Shown here one piece after another: positions 9,001 to 16,403 of a stretch of 36,049 bases of DNA. The stretch lies in assembly GCA_038316335.1 (NCBI GenBank), contig JBBQAM010000039.1, positions 1 to 36,049 of the forward strand. Direction: 5' to 3'. The notes below the pieces were generated by a model, which searched no databases, was not told the origin of the DNA, and worked only from the letters and a program-made list of their open reading frames with translations. Positions within the stretch are counted from its first letter, which is position 1, and the number at the start of each line of letters is the position of its first letter. This DNA is from JALHST01 sp038316335 (GTDB taxonomy: Bacteria; Bacteroidota; Bacteroidia; Flavobacteriales; Flavobacteriaceae). A program made the position numbers and the translations under genes.

Positions 9001-9330
9001 GGGGTTTCCTTCACCAGTACCCACCCAAATGACCGAAGGATTGCTCTGCTGTATAGCCACTGCGCCAATCGAAGCGGTCACTTCCTTTTCGAAGACTGGG
9101 TCCCATTTTACCCCACCCGAGGTAGATTTCCAAAGACCACCCGATGCCGTACCAACGAACATCACATCGGGATGATCATTGACTACGTCAATGGCGGTAA
9201 CCCGACCGCTCATACCCCCAGGACCAATGCTGCGGGGCTTAAGGTCTTGAATAAGGTCCATATTAAATTGTTGGGAAAATAAGGTAAGGGATGCGAACAG
9301 CATCAAAATTGGGAGTAGTTGTGTTTTCAA
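6040..9330 (-). CDS. secreted Asp-box (BNR/sortilin-like) beta-propeller protein
   Basis: A 1,096-residue secreted protein of the VPS10/sortilin-like, glycosyl-hydrolase-annotated group common in Bacteroidota. A Sec signal occupies about residues 1-20 (ends LTLFSQ). The first 730 residues carry about eleven Asp-box-like repeats of the form SxDGGxxW (SLDGGKNW, TTDGGETW, THDGGKNW, SEDGGFKW, TQDGGQTW, TLDGGATW and others), predicting one or two beta-propellers. After this comes a Lys/Glu/Thr-rich low-complexity linker (about 795-850), then a domain with FYDGDRLIRTLKYETPEKAG and KPGTYKVKVSFGDQTDETKV, and a C-terminal helical, Lys/Glu-rich region. No sialidase catalytic triad is evident, so enzymatic activity is unproven; peptide or glycan binding is equally likely. 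No ATG precedes the signal peptide, so TTG at 9328-9330 is the likely start. Confidence 0.88.
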   Translation of the reverse strand: MKTQLLPILMLFASLTLFSQQFNMDLIQDLKPRSIGPGGMSGRVTAIDVVNDHPDVMFVGTASGGLWKSTSGGVKWDPVFEKEVTASIGAVAIQQSNPSVIWVGTGEGNPRNSLNGGYGVFKSLDGGKNWKNMGLEKTRHIHRIKIDPTDPNTVYVGAIGSPWGDHPERGVFKTTDGGETWEKILYVNERTGVADLIMDPTNPNKLIAAMWEHHRDPWFFKSGGPGSGLYMTHDGGKNWKKLTEEDGLPKGELGRMGVAIAANKPNIVYALIEAKKNALYKSEDGGFKWKKINDNEGVAERPFYYCEIYVDPQNENRVFSVFTYINVSEDGGKSFSQLMPAYGVDNGIHPDHHAYWIHPKNGQFMMDGNDGGMNITQDGGQTWRFIGNLPVAQFYHINTDNEYPYNVYGGLQDNGSWRGPAYVWKAQGIRNSYWQELAFGDGFDVVPDRDDSRYGYAMSQQGYVSRYDYITGNDYLVRPTPPDEDTKLRFNWNAGIGQDPFNNSTVYFGSQFVHKSTDKGLTWEVISPDLTTNDPEKQKQGDSGGLTMDATGAENHCTILVIEPSPVEKNMLWVGTDDGRVHYTLDGGATWVEVTQNIKDLPKGSWIPQIRASVKNKGEALLIANDYRRFNYTPYAYRTKDYGKTWERIVDEKDVQSYTLSIVEDIKNPNLMFLGTDDGLYISFDAGGKWQKWTEGFPTVSTKDLVIQPREQDLVIGTFGRAVWILDDIRPLRALASDPSILNKEIKLFESPIGYQAAYQQPTGSRFGADAEFNAENRKQGAMITYFLKTGKKKEEAIKDADEPTGSDAKNKGKTKTTKGTKKEVEVTKDSTQQKEEITKTGVQKKDSIQFDFYDGDRLIRTLKYETPEKAGFHRIYWEMDEKGPDRPSRANRESKNERGGINVKPGTYKVKVSFGDQTDETKVTVASDPRLDASLTSINAVYDDAKKMEHLTQVAADAVKQLNESKEVAEKYQKDLKDLDEKKYKEQIKSSKDIVKEIDTVIALYLGKVDKRQGITRDPEITVMQRIQVASSYVQSRPSGTTATETRLMKFAENELQSALQKTNTFFEGPWKAYKEAMGALNTSPFKETKTFGLD

Positions 9331-9840
9331 ATCTTTTTGTATTTGGGTTAATTGTTAGGAGAAGGGTTTAAAGATGAACTTTTACATATGCGAATTGAAC
9401 CGCCAGGGCTCGTTTTATATCCCTTGACTTTTGCCGCTGAGCTATTCACTTTCACTTTTGACCTTCACCAATTACCATCCATAATTTTAATCGATCTAAA
9501 TATACCAATCTTTTTAATAAAACTAAATATTCTATCCCATCTCGAAAAACTAATTCACCGAATTGACCTTACGCCGGGAATAACACCAATTTTAAACTAG
9601 TTAGAAATCCCTTTACATCGGCCTTCCCTGCAAAACTCAAACAGATCGATGGTCTGTTGAAAGGGGATACCCCTGTTGAATTTCTAATAGGATTAAATTC
9701 CATGTGATAATTAATGAAGGTACAAGAAGGTAGCGCGATGCCGAAAGTTTTCTTAACCAAGGTAGCTACACTGTATATGGTAGGTTATGGCAATCTTTGG
9801 GTATTGATGAACTGGCCCATTTCTTTCACGTTACGGATCC
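9331..9840. other. 510-base intergenic region, possible decayed coding remnant
   Basis: No convincing gene is present. On the plus strand, about 9558-9704 holds a start-less frame with protein-like composition (contains NPFTSAFPAKLKQIDGLL and ends EFLIGLNSM, stop at 9702-9704). It is followed by another short frame from 9718 (starting MKVQEGSAMPKVFL). These could be leftovers of a degraded gene, or chance. No terminator with a U-tract and no TAnnTTTG promoter box was seen for either flanking minus-strand gene. Confidence 0.3.
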
Positions 9841-10440
9841 TTATTTTTTCTCAAATACGCCAAATAGTTCGGTGCCTTGTCTTGGTTGAATCGAGTTGTA
9901 ACATTTTTCAAAAGTGCGGATTTTAAAAAAGGGTGCCATATATCGCAGATACGCATCACGATCACCACCAAAGGGAGGTTTTTCAAAATCATCAGTCAGC
10001 GGAAAATCAAACCAGAGGCCCACCAACTTGCCCTTTGGTCTTAGAAGTTGGGCCATATGTTCTGCATATGCTTTTCGATTTTCAGGGGTAGGGGTCAGGG
10101 CACAGAAAAAGGTCTGTTCGAGAATTAGATCGTAGTCACCTTTGTGGTCAAAAAAATCGGTATGTAGAAGTTGATGTGCAGGGAAATCGGGATTGCGAAT
10201 TTTAAATGAATCAAGCGGGACCCTTGAAATATCTAACATGAAGACATTCGGAAAGCCGTTTCTATAAAGGTATTCTACTTCATACCCATTGCCTGCACCA
10301 GGAACCAATATGAAAATCTGTTTATCGGTTAGCTGATCAACATAGGTACGTACTGGGATCGAAGGGTAACCGATATCCCATCCGGTCTGTCCCTTCAAAT
10401 AGCGTTGCGACCAATATTCATGTGTCTTATTCCCCTTCAT
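9841..10440 (-). CDS. TPMT-like SAM-dependent methyltransferase
   Basis: A 199-residue class I methyltransferase of the thiopurine/halide/thiol methyltransferase type. It has motif I VPGAGNGYE (SAM binding, about residues 46-54 with this start), an acidic loop end FMLDIS, and the family signature LEQTFFCALTP, followed by a lid-type loop with WFDFPLTDDF. An N-terminal YWSQRYLKGQTGWDIG matches the substrate-side helix of this family. I chose the ATG at 10438-10440; an in-frame ATG at 10456-10458 would add six residues (MEKYIK) and lengthen the overlap with the upstream amidohydrolase from 14 to 32 bases. Both starts are plausible. Substrate unknown: small thiols or halides are typical. Cytoplasmic, and co-transcribed with the amidohydrolase. 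Confidence 0.88.
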   Translation of the reverse strand: MKGNKTHEYWSQRYLKGQTGWDIGYPSIPVRTYVDQLTDKQIFILVPGAGNGYEVEYLYRNGFPNVFMLDISRVPLDSFKIRNPDFPAHQLLHTDFFDHKGDYDLILEQTFFCALTPTPENRKAYAEHMAQLLRPKGKLVGLWFDFPLTDDFEKPPFGGDRDAYLRYMAPFFKIRTFEKCYNSIQPRQGTELFGVFEKK

Positions 10441-11683
10441 TTTTATATATTTCTCCATCTTTCATAACAAAGCGCACTTGTTGCATGTATGAAATATCGT
10501 TCGCCGGATTTCCTGCAATGGCTATTACATCGGCCAGATACCCTTTTTGAAGTCTCCCCAAATCGTGTAGATGAAATACTTTTGCATTGACCGAGGTGGC
10601 TGATCGTAAAACCGCTATGGGCTGCATGCCATACGCAACCATGAGTTGCATTTCCCGATAATTTTCGCCATGTGGAAATACCCCTACATCACCCCCAAAA
10701 ATAATGGGAACGCCAGCATCAATAGCAAGTTTGAATGTTTTCTTCTTTTCTGTGATGCGTTCGGGTTCTGGCCCAACGGAGGAATCCCAGCCCTTGTAAC
10801 GTTCAATCGCATCGCCCGCCGCTAGGGTGGGGCAGAGGGCCACCCCTTTTTCCTTCATTAGTTTAAATATTTCAGCGGTACCCTGATCGCCGTGTTCTAT
10901 AGTCTCGACACCACCAAGAATGGCACGTCGCATGCCCTCGGGCGTGCTGGCATGGGCTACGACATACTTTCCAGCCGTTACGGCCGTATTTACAATGGCA
11001 TCAATTTCCGAAGGAAGAAAAGTAGGCTCACTCGGAGCACCAGGTGTCCATCGATAATCGGCGTAAATTTTAATAACATCTACACCATTGCCCATTTGTC
11101 GACGAACCGTTCGAATAGCCTCATCGACCCCACTGACGGCTTCGGCGCCCAAAGGTACCGTAACGGCATCATAAAACCCTTTGGGTCCATAGGCGCCTGT
11201 AGCAACGATGGCTGGTCCTGCAACAACCATTCGGGGACCCGGAATAATACCTTCATCGATGGTTCTTTTTAGATAAACGTCGGCATACCCGGCACCTTCC
11301 GAACCAAGATCCCGCACGGTCGTAATGCCTGCCATAAGTGAGTTTTTCGCATGAACCGTTGCCCGTATGGCACGTTCGACGGGAGATTCCTTAAGTACTT
11401 GATCATTCCAATCGGTTTCGTTATATGGGTGCAATAACAGATGTGAATGACCCTCGATGATACCTGGCATTAAGGTAGTTCCTTTTAAAATTATGGGGGT
11501 AGTGCCTTTTGGAATCTTGAGGCCACTGGCCTCCCCAACATAACTGATTGAATTGCCTTCTACCAACAAAACCCAATTTTCGTGCATGGCTTCACCGTCA
11601 AAAACCCGATCAGGTTGCAATAACGTTTGGGAATTGCCATACACAAAACAGAAAAAAGCGTAGAAAAAAATAAAGTTTTTCAT
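10427..11683 (-). CDS. secreted amidohydrolase, imidazolonepropionase/prolidase-like
   Basis: A 418-residue metal-dependent hydrolase with a Sec signal peptide (about 1-19, ending YGNSQ). It has the complete binuclear site of amidohydrolase subtype I: H79 and H81 (EGHSH), carboxylatable K205 (DVIKIY), H244 (VAHAS), H264 (IEHGD) and D332 (FGGDVG). The sequence resembles the Xaa-Pro dipeptidase/aryldialkylphosphatase-like carboxypeptidases that cleave small C-terminal peptide bonds in the periplasm; the exact substrate cannot be read from sequence. It overlaps the downstream methyltransferase. It is one of three amidohydrolases within 4.3 kb, and the only one with a plain signal peptide and not a lipobox, so it is probably periplasmic or secreted. 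An 8-bp inverted repeat (11697-11704 with 11719-11726) lies just upstream. Confidence 0.93.
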   Translation of the reverse strand: MKNFIFFYAFFCFVYGNSQTLLQPDRVFDGEAMHENWVLLVEGNSISYVGEASGLKIPKGTTPIILKGTTLMPGIIEGHSHLLLHPYNETDWNDQVLKESPVERAIRATVHAKNSLMAGITTVRDLGSEGAGYADVYLKRTIDEGIIPGPRMVVAGPAIVATGAYGPKGFYDAVTVPLGAEAVSGVDEAIRTVRRQMGNGVDVIKIYADYRWTPGAPSEPTFLPSEIDAIVNTAVTAGKYVVAHASTPEGMRRAILGGVETIEHGDQGTAEIFKLMKEKGVALCPTLAAGDAIERYKGWDSSVGPEPERITEKKKTFKLAIDAGVPIIFGGDVGVFPHGENYREMQLMVAYGMQPIAVLRSATSVNAKVFHLHDLGRLQKGYLADVIAIAGNPANDISYMQQVRFVMKDGEIYKNEGE

Positions 11684-11908
11684 AAAGTTGAATACGAATT
11701 AATGATGTGCCTTATTAGCATTAATTTTATTTGCACAAAGAACAAGAAACATGGATACTTGGCAAAAGATGCATTTAGAAATACCCACCCTGCCTTACTG
11801 TTCCGCTTCCCTAGGTTCGTTATCGAGATCTTGCCGATCTTGTAAAAATAGTGGGTTTCCAGGCAACTCCTAAAAAAATTTGAGGGGAAAGCCAGTGGAT
11901 TCCCAATT

Positions 11909-13285
11909 TCAATTGATTGCCGCATTTTTGGCAATTTCCACCAATTTGGCATCGATTGTTTTTTTGGGCAACCATTGACCGCGAACCATGACGCCGATTA
12001 TTTGTTTGATGGCTCTAAGATCTTGAAGTGGATTCCCATCAAGTAAGATCAGGTCGGCATCCAGGCCTTCCTTCACCTCCCCAAAAGTATCCTCCATCTT
12101 AAAAAACAGGGCCGGATTCAGTGTTCCCGATTTTAAGATTTGCAGAGGCGTAAGCCCGGCATTAAGCATCTCGTCAATTTCATGATGTATCGAAAATCCA
12201 GGAACATTGAATATTTGTGGGGCATCAGAACCTAGCAGAAGGCCTTGACCGTTTTCCTGAAGTTTTAATATCAACTTTTTTCTTATTTCATCGAATTTTT
12301 GCCACTGTACCGCATTGAAAGTAGTTTTCACCCCTGTGGTCGCTACCTTTTGTTTCCGCCAATCTTCAAGGGTCGACACCGGCATATACTTCATTTCGGG
12401 TTCTTGCATGAGAATATTGCTACCCACTGGGGCGAACCATCGGTTGAAAAGGCTTTCGGTAGGTACCACCCAGACTTCGTACTTTTTGTCCATGGCCACT
12501 AAGTCGTTAATTTTTGTTGTATCGACCATTGGCACGAAATTATAACCAAAAAAACCATTCGTATTTGGATCTACGTGCCTAGATTCAGGAACTAGGCCTT
12601 CCAAAAAGCCATCTATATGGTCTATGGAGGCATATTTGCTTTCCAAGGCATGTCGAATGCCAACATCTACGGGGACATGACCGGCAAATGGCATATTTAC
12701 CTCCTTGGCGGTTTGCACGATCTGGTCGAATACATCCAATTTAAGGCCCGGATGGATTTTCAGAAAATCGTACCCTGCCATTTTGTAGGCCCTCACTTTT
12801 CTGCTCGCTTCCTCTTTGGTGGTTGCCGTGGTACCATTCAAAGACGGACTTGCGGTGAAGATTCGTGGACTTAATATTTCCCGCTTTTCAGCCTTTTCTC
12901 GTAGCAATAAATGGGCAGGATCGCCCAACATGCCTCGAATGGTGGTAATTCCGTTGGCCAGATACAAAAACAGGGTTTCGGTGATTCGCAGGGAATCGGT
13001 CGTTGGAGGCGGAATATGCGCATGCATTTCCGCCAATCCCGGCATCAAATATTTACCTTTTCCGTTGATCCTCGTCTCAAAGGATAACGGGTCTTCAATC
13101 GTTTCGGTAATGCTTTTTATTTTGCCTGAGTCGATGACGACTTGGCGTATTTCTAAAATTTTACCGTTGCGAACATCTACGACATTTACATTTTGTATAA
13201 GAATAGCATTCCCTTTGGTTATTTTTTGTGCGGGTCCGCATGCAAATAACAAACAAAATATAAAAAGTATGCCGTAGATCTTCAT
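11909..13285 (-). CDS. lipoprotein amidohydrolase
   Basis: A 458-residue amidohydrolase-superfamily lipoprotein, with signal and lipobox LLFAC (Cys 16). Metal ligands are all present: H88 and H90 (EMHAH), K176 (FLKIHPG), H203 (AGHVP), H223 (IDHIDG) and D354 (GSDAPQ). An insertion of roughly 100 residues between the fourth His and the Asp (about 225-345, including YNFVPMVD and the ESLFNRW region) separates it from simple prolidase-like relatives. It resembles imidazolonepropionase-like hydrolases annotated as peptidases in Bacteroidota. It starts 10 bases after the stop of the next amidohydrolase upstream, so the two are co-transcribed. Likely role: hydrolysis of small amide or peptide substrates at the envelope; substrate unknown. 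Confidence 0.93.
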   Translation of the reverse strand: MKIYGILFIFCLLFACGPAQKITKGNAILIQNVNVVDVRNGKILEIRQVVIDSGKIKSITETIEDPLSFETRINGKGKYLMPGLAEMHAHIPPPTTDSLRITETLFLYLANGITTIRGMLGDPAHLLLREKAEKREILSPRIFTASPSLNGTTATTKEEASRKVRAYKMAGYDFLKIHPGLKLDVFDQIVQTAKEVNMPFAGHVPVDVGIRHALESKYASIDHIDGFLEGLVPESRHVDPNTNGFFGYNFVPMVDTTKINDLVAMDKKYEVWVVPTESLFNRWFAPVGSNILMQEPEMKYMPVSTLEDWRKQKVATTGVKTTFNAVQWQKFDEIRKKLILKLQENGQGLLLGSDAPQIFNVPGFSIHHEIDEMLNAGLTPLQILKSGTLNPALFFKMEDTFGEVKEGLDADLILLDGNPLQDLRAIKQIIGVMVRGQWLPKKTIDAKLVEIAKNAAIN

Positions 13286-13295
13286 AGATAGGATA

Positions 13296-14723
13296 TTATT
13301 GCTGTATAGCCGAAAATAAGAGGTGTTGAAGACGTTCCTTTTTGTAGATTGAATCTCCCTTAATTACCGCGTAAATTTTTTCGGTATTTTCGATGTCGAG
13401 TAATGGATTGGCATCCAAGAGTACCAAGTCAGAAACCTTTCCTAAGGCAATGGTACCATAATCGTCATCCTTTCTTAAAAATTTGGCGCCATTATATGCC
13501 GAGGTCCTGAGCGCCTCTAATGGGGTGATGCCCGCATTGACCATTGCACTTAATTCTTTGTGTAACGAAATCCCTGGATACACATACGAGTTGAAGGCCC
13601 CGCAGTCAGAGCCGGCTAACAGTTCGACTTGGGCAGAATTTAAGCGCTTTACCAAAAAACCGAAAAGTGAATCAAGGGCTTTTCGATCGGCAATCGCCTT
13701 AACTGAAGAATTCATAGCCCTGCTTACCCGACCCTCATACGTTTTAATAATGCCGCGACCCATATACCGAAGGTAAGGATCTTGATCATGGGCAACCTCA
13801 TCTAAATAGCTTAAGGTTTTGCCGATATACAGCGTGGGTACTACATAGACGTTATTGGCCTTTAGGTCTTCAAAAGTATGTGAGGCCACTGAATCTTGGT
13901 AACTTGCCATTAATAGAGGCATGGCGTCCCAAAAACCGATTTTTCTATCGATGAGTTGCCGGGTGATTTCATCTTCTTTTGAAGAACAACCCTTCATGAC
14001 ATAATAGAGATGTTCAACAGCATCGATACCAGCTCCAATCGTTTCTTCGAGCGTAACCGTAAAGGGCATATGACCGGAAGTAATCAAGTCTCGATTTTCT
14101 GCTTCGGAAATCGTCTTCAAATAATTTTCCCCTGATATTTTACTGTCATAGAGTTTCACAAAATCTACAGGAATACTTTGCAAGGAATCCAATGCCTTAA
14201 AAATATCTGTGTCATTTTGTACTTCTAGCGAACCCGGCCAAGCAGCACTGGGTCCGTCTATTTTAGGTCCAGAGGTAAATATAGTGGGGCCGATCAATTG
14301 CTTGTCGGCGATCTGTCGCTTCCACTTCATAACAGAAGGCGTCAAGTCCCCACCGGCATCCCGTACCGTTGTGATACCATTTATCAAAAAAAGAGTGAGG
14401 AAATTTTTATTGGCTTGGATCAAGCTGTCGCCCCCACGAAAATGAACATGGTTATCCCAAAAGCCTGGCAGAATGAATTTGCCGGTCGCATCGAGTCGTA
14501 CCCTCGATTTTAAGATGCTTCCAGTGCCATGCGGTACTATCTTTCGAATCCTTCCATCTGAAATCAAAAGATCATTCACGACTATAATCCCTTTTTCAAG
14601 GTCGATGATTTGGCCATTTTCTAAGAGGATATCAAAGGTTTCAGTGGGTTCTCCCGACGTACATCCTAACAATAGCAAGAGTAGGACTGGAAAGCTGAAT
14701 TTTTGAATGTCACGAATTTTCAT
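13296..14723 (-). CDS. lipoprotein amidohydrolase
   Basis: A 475-residue amidohydrolase-superfamily lipoprotein with a hydrophobic stretch (about 11-20) and lipobox LLGC (Cys 21). Active-site ligands: H92 and H94 (DNHVH), K190 (FVKLYD), H218 (SGHMP), H238 (VEHLY) and D373 (GSDCGA). It shares overall layout with the adjacent 458-residue paralogue, including a long insertion before the final Asp, so the pair probably arose by tandem duplication and diverged strongly. It lies between a CDP-alcohol phosphatidyltransferase (36 bases upstream) and the second amidohydrolase (10 bases downstream), in one likely operon. Substrate unknown; an envelope role in salvage of small amides or dipeptides is inferred. 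Confidence 0.93.
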   Translation of the reverse strand: MKIRDIQKFSFPVLLLLLLGCTSGEPTETFDILLENGQIIDLEKGIIVVNDLLISDGRIRKIVPHGTGSILKSRVRLDATGKFILPGFWDNHVHFRGGDSLIQANKNFLTLFLINGITTVRDAGGDLTPSVMKWKRQIADKQLIGPTIFTSGPKIDGPSAAWPGSLEVQNDTDIFKALDSLQSIPVDFVKLYDSKISGENYLKTISEAENRDLITSGHMPFTVTLEETIGAGIDAVEHLYYVMKGCSSKEDEITRQLIDRKIGFWDAMPLLMASYQDSVASHTFEDLKANNVYVVPTLYIGKTLSYLDEVAHDQDPYLRYMGRGIIKTYEGRVSRAMNSSVKAIADRKALDSLFGFLVKRLNSAQVELLAGSDCGAFNSYVYPGISLHKELSAMVNAGITPLEALRTSAYNGAKFLRKDDDYGTIALGKVSDLVLLDANPLLDIENTEKIYAVIKGDSIYKKERLQHLLFSAIQQ

Positions 14724-14759
14724 TTAGATAGGAATAAGTAGGTTGTAAGGTAAAAATAA

Positions 14760-15527
14760 TTACCGATTGACAGACTTTCGGATGCCAATAAATACGAAAA
14801 TCAACAAGGTATAACCCATAAAAAAAGGGATTACATAATCCTTGTAGCCCATGATCAAAAGAAGACCTATAAGCAATAGTTGAAATCCCAACCCAAAAAT
14901 AGATACAAGGGTCATGAACCAATTTGGCATATGTGTACCTTGTACTGCCTGAGGATCCATTCTATATATTATCCAATCAAATACCCTATAACACGCGCGG
15001 TGGATGCTATATAAGCGGGTTACATTGTCTTGCTTTTCACCTTCGAAGGCAATGGGTACTTTGTCCTCAAAAATACGACTCGTTGTGTCCCCATCGTATT
15101 TATTCCTTAGGATAACGTAGTAATAGTTGTAAAGTGTGCCCTGAAGTTGCATGCCGAAAAAAGCAAATAGCACTAGGATAAACGAATTTTCGGTGATGTG
15201 GCCAATAGCCAATAAAATCCCTAGGTTAAGGATGAAATCAAAAATAGAATCCAAGTAGCGACCAGTATAGGAAGGCGTATTTTTAATCCTGGATAATTCC
15301 CCATCGGCAGCATCTAGGATCGATTTAAGAATGAGAAAGAAGGCTACCATCCAGTAGCTGTGGTTGAGGATGCCAGCAATAGCAATTATACCTGCTGTGA
15401 AAAAGCAATACGTTAAATCGACAGGGGTAAGGGAGGTATTCCTAAAGGCTTTGGCAAGCAGCACTGCGATGGGCCTACCATAATCGGAGAGATCTATAAA
15501 CTGATTTTCCTTGGGTAATTTCGACAT
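14760..15527 (-). CDS. CDP-alcohol phosphatidyltransferase family membrane protein
   Basis: A 255-residue integral membrane enzyme that transfers a phosphatidyl or related group from a CDP-linked donor to an alcohol. The family motif DxxDGxxAR(x8)GxxxDxxxD is present as D72, D75-G76, S79-R80, G89, D93 and D97, the only change being Ser for the usual Ala. About five to six membrane segments are visible (around 43-58, 60-70, 97-110, 115-130, 208-226 and 230-250). A polar cytoplasmic stretch with several Arg/Lys lies between about 140 and 190. The alcohol substrate cannot be decided; it is not obviously PgsA or PssA. First gene of a likely operon with two amidohydrolases; a TATATTTG box lies 72 bases upstream of the start. 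Confidence 0.9.
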   Translation of the reverse strand: MSKLPKENQFIDLSDYGRPIAVLLAKAFRNTSLTPVDLTYCFFTAGIIAIAGILNHSYWMVAFFLILKSILDAADGELSRIKNTPSYTGRYLDSIFDFILNLGILLAIGHITENSFILVLFAFFGMQLQGTLYNYYYVILRNKYDGDTTSRIFEDKVPIAFEGEKQDNVTRLYSIHRACYRVFDWIIYRMDPQAVQGTHMPNWFMTLVSIFGLGFQLLLIGLLLIMGYKDYVIPFFMGYTLLIFVFIGIRKSVNR

Positions 15528-15599
15528 TTAGAATGAACAACGAAAAGAAAATTCAGGAACGGACACACGATAGCCTGAAACACTTTTCATTACGAATTG

Positions 15600-15607
15600 C
15601 AAATATA
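15600..15607 (-). promoter_or_regulatory. candidate -7 box for the CDP-alcohol transferase operon
   Basis: The minus strand reads TATATTTG, an exact match to the Bacteroidota -7 consensus TAnnTTTG. It lies between the YdeI-family gene and the CDP-alcohol transferase, about 73 bases before that start. The matching TTG -33 element is not clear (only a T-rich stretch), so this is a moderate call. Confidence 0.4.
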
Positions 15608-15631
15608 AGGCTAACTGTTCAAGAAAAGTAC

Positions 15632-16213
15632 TTATCTCGTACTTCGTGTTTTAATATTTTCGGCACAAAGTCGAACAATTTCCGCAATCCTGCTTTGTCG
15701 GGTATCGGCTCTTTTTGCCTGGTTTAGCCAATAAAGATAACTTTTGCGTTGCCCTTTTGTGAACTTCTGAAAATTTTCAAAAGCGATTTTGTCTGACTGG
15801 AAAGCCAATTGAAGATCGTCGGGAACTACCCCATTTTCTACAGCGTCCAAGGCTGTCCATGAACCATTTTTTTTAGCTTCCTGTATTTTTTTAAGACCAC
15901 TCGTGTGCATCAAGCCTTGTTTCTTTAGTTCTTTGATATGTTCTTTGTTGACCTTGCTCCAGACACTTTTTGGTTTTCGGGGACAAAAATACTGTTTACG
16001 CTTACCCTCCCCGATACGCTTGACCATACTATCGATCCATCCATAACAAATGGCCACGCGTACAGCCTCTTCCCATCGCATACTATCATTTTCATGCGCA
16101 ACCGTATAAAAGATTAAATAGACACCTTTTGCCGTATGGTGATTCTCATCAAGCCAAACACGCCATTCTGTGTCATTTGTAAAGTAAAGTTCGATGATTT
16201 GTTCCATTTTCAT
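15632..16213 (-). CDS. YdeI/OmpD-associated family protein
   Basis: A 193-residue cytoplasmic protein of the YdeI/OmpD-associated (bacteriocin-protection-like) family. Family features seen are the N-terminal WRVWLDENHHTAKGVYLIFY, the core WEEAVRVAICYGWIDSMVKRI, the PRKPKSVWSKVNKEHIKEL block, and the C-terminal SYLYWLNQAKRADTRQSRI helix that recurs at the end of such proteins. Molecular function is not established for the family; in enterics it has been linked to tolerance of cationic peptides. Two near starts exist (MKMEQ); the first is used. It appears monocistronic: a candidate promoter for the next gene lies just after its stop. Confidence 0.9.
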   Translation of the reverse strand: MKMEQIIELYFTNDTEWRVWLDENHHTAKGVYLIFYTVAHENDSMRWEEAVRVAICYGWIDSMVKRIGEGKRKQYFCPRKPKSVWSKVNKEHIKELKKQGLMHTSGLKKIQEAKKNGSWTALDAVENGVVPDDLQLAFQSDKIAFENFQKFTKGQRKSYLYWLNQAKRADTRQSRIAEIVRLCAENIKTRSTR

Positions 16214-16366
16214 ATATAAGTGTTAATTGAAGGGGTAAACTGTCAAATAGATTAGGAAATTAATAGTTTCCTAGCGTATCTTTAATCCCGTTTAAATTAA
16301 ATATAAGATATTCGCAATAATTCTGCATAATAATGAACAATTTGTAATCTTATATTCTAATAAATG

Positions 16367-16374
16367 TAAATTTT
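16367..16374 (+). promoter_or_regulatory. possible promoter of the ThuA fusion gene
   Basis: TAAATTTT matches seven of the eight positions of TAnnTTTG, with a TTG (16342-16344) 22 bases upstream. This would give a leader of roughly 20 bases before the ATG at 16404. The whole 190-base region upstream is very AT-rich, so a chance match is likely enough to keep this weak. Confidence 0.3.
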
Positions 16375-16403
16375 ACAGTCAAAAAATCAATAAACCAAAA
16401 CAA

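Noticed and set aside
6445..9300. Numerous plus-strand ORFs opposite the large Asp-box gene
   Set aside because: They mirror the strongly coding minus strand and show no motifs, so they are frame shadows.
9352..9600. 82-codon plus-strand ORF in the intergenic region
   Set aside because: Starts at a weak codon, has no motif or plausible neighbour, and contains proline/leucine-rich sequence expected of noncoding AT-rich DNA.
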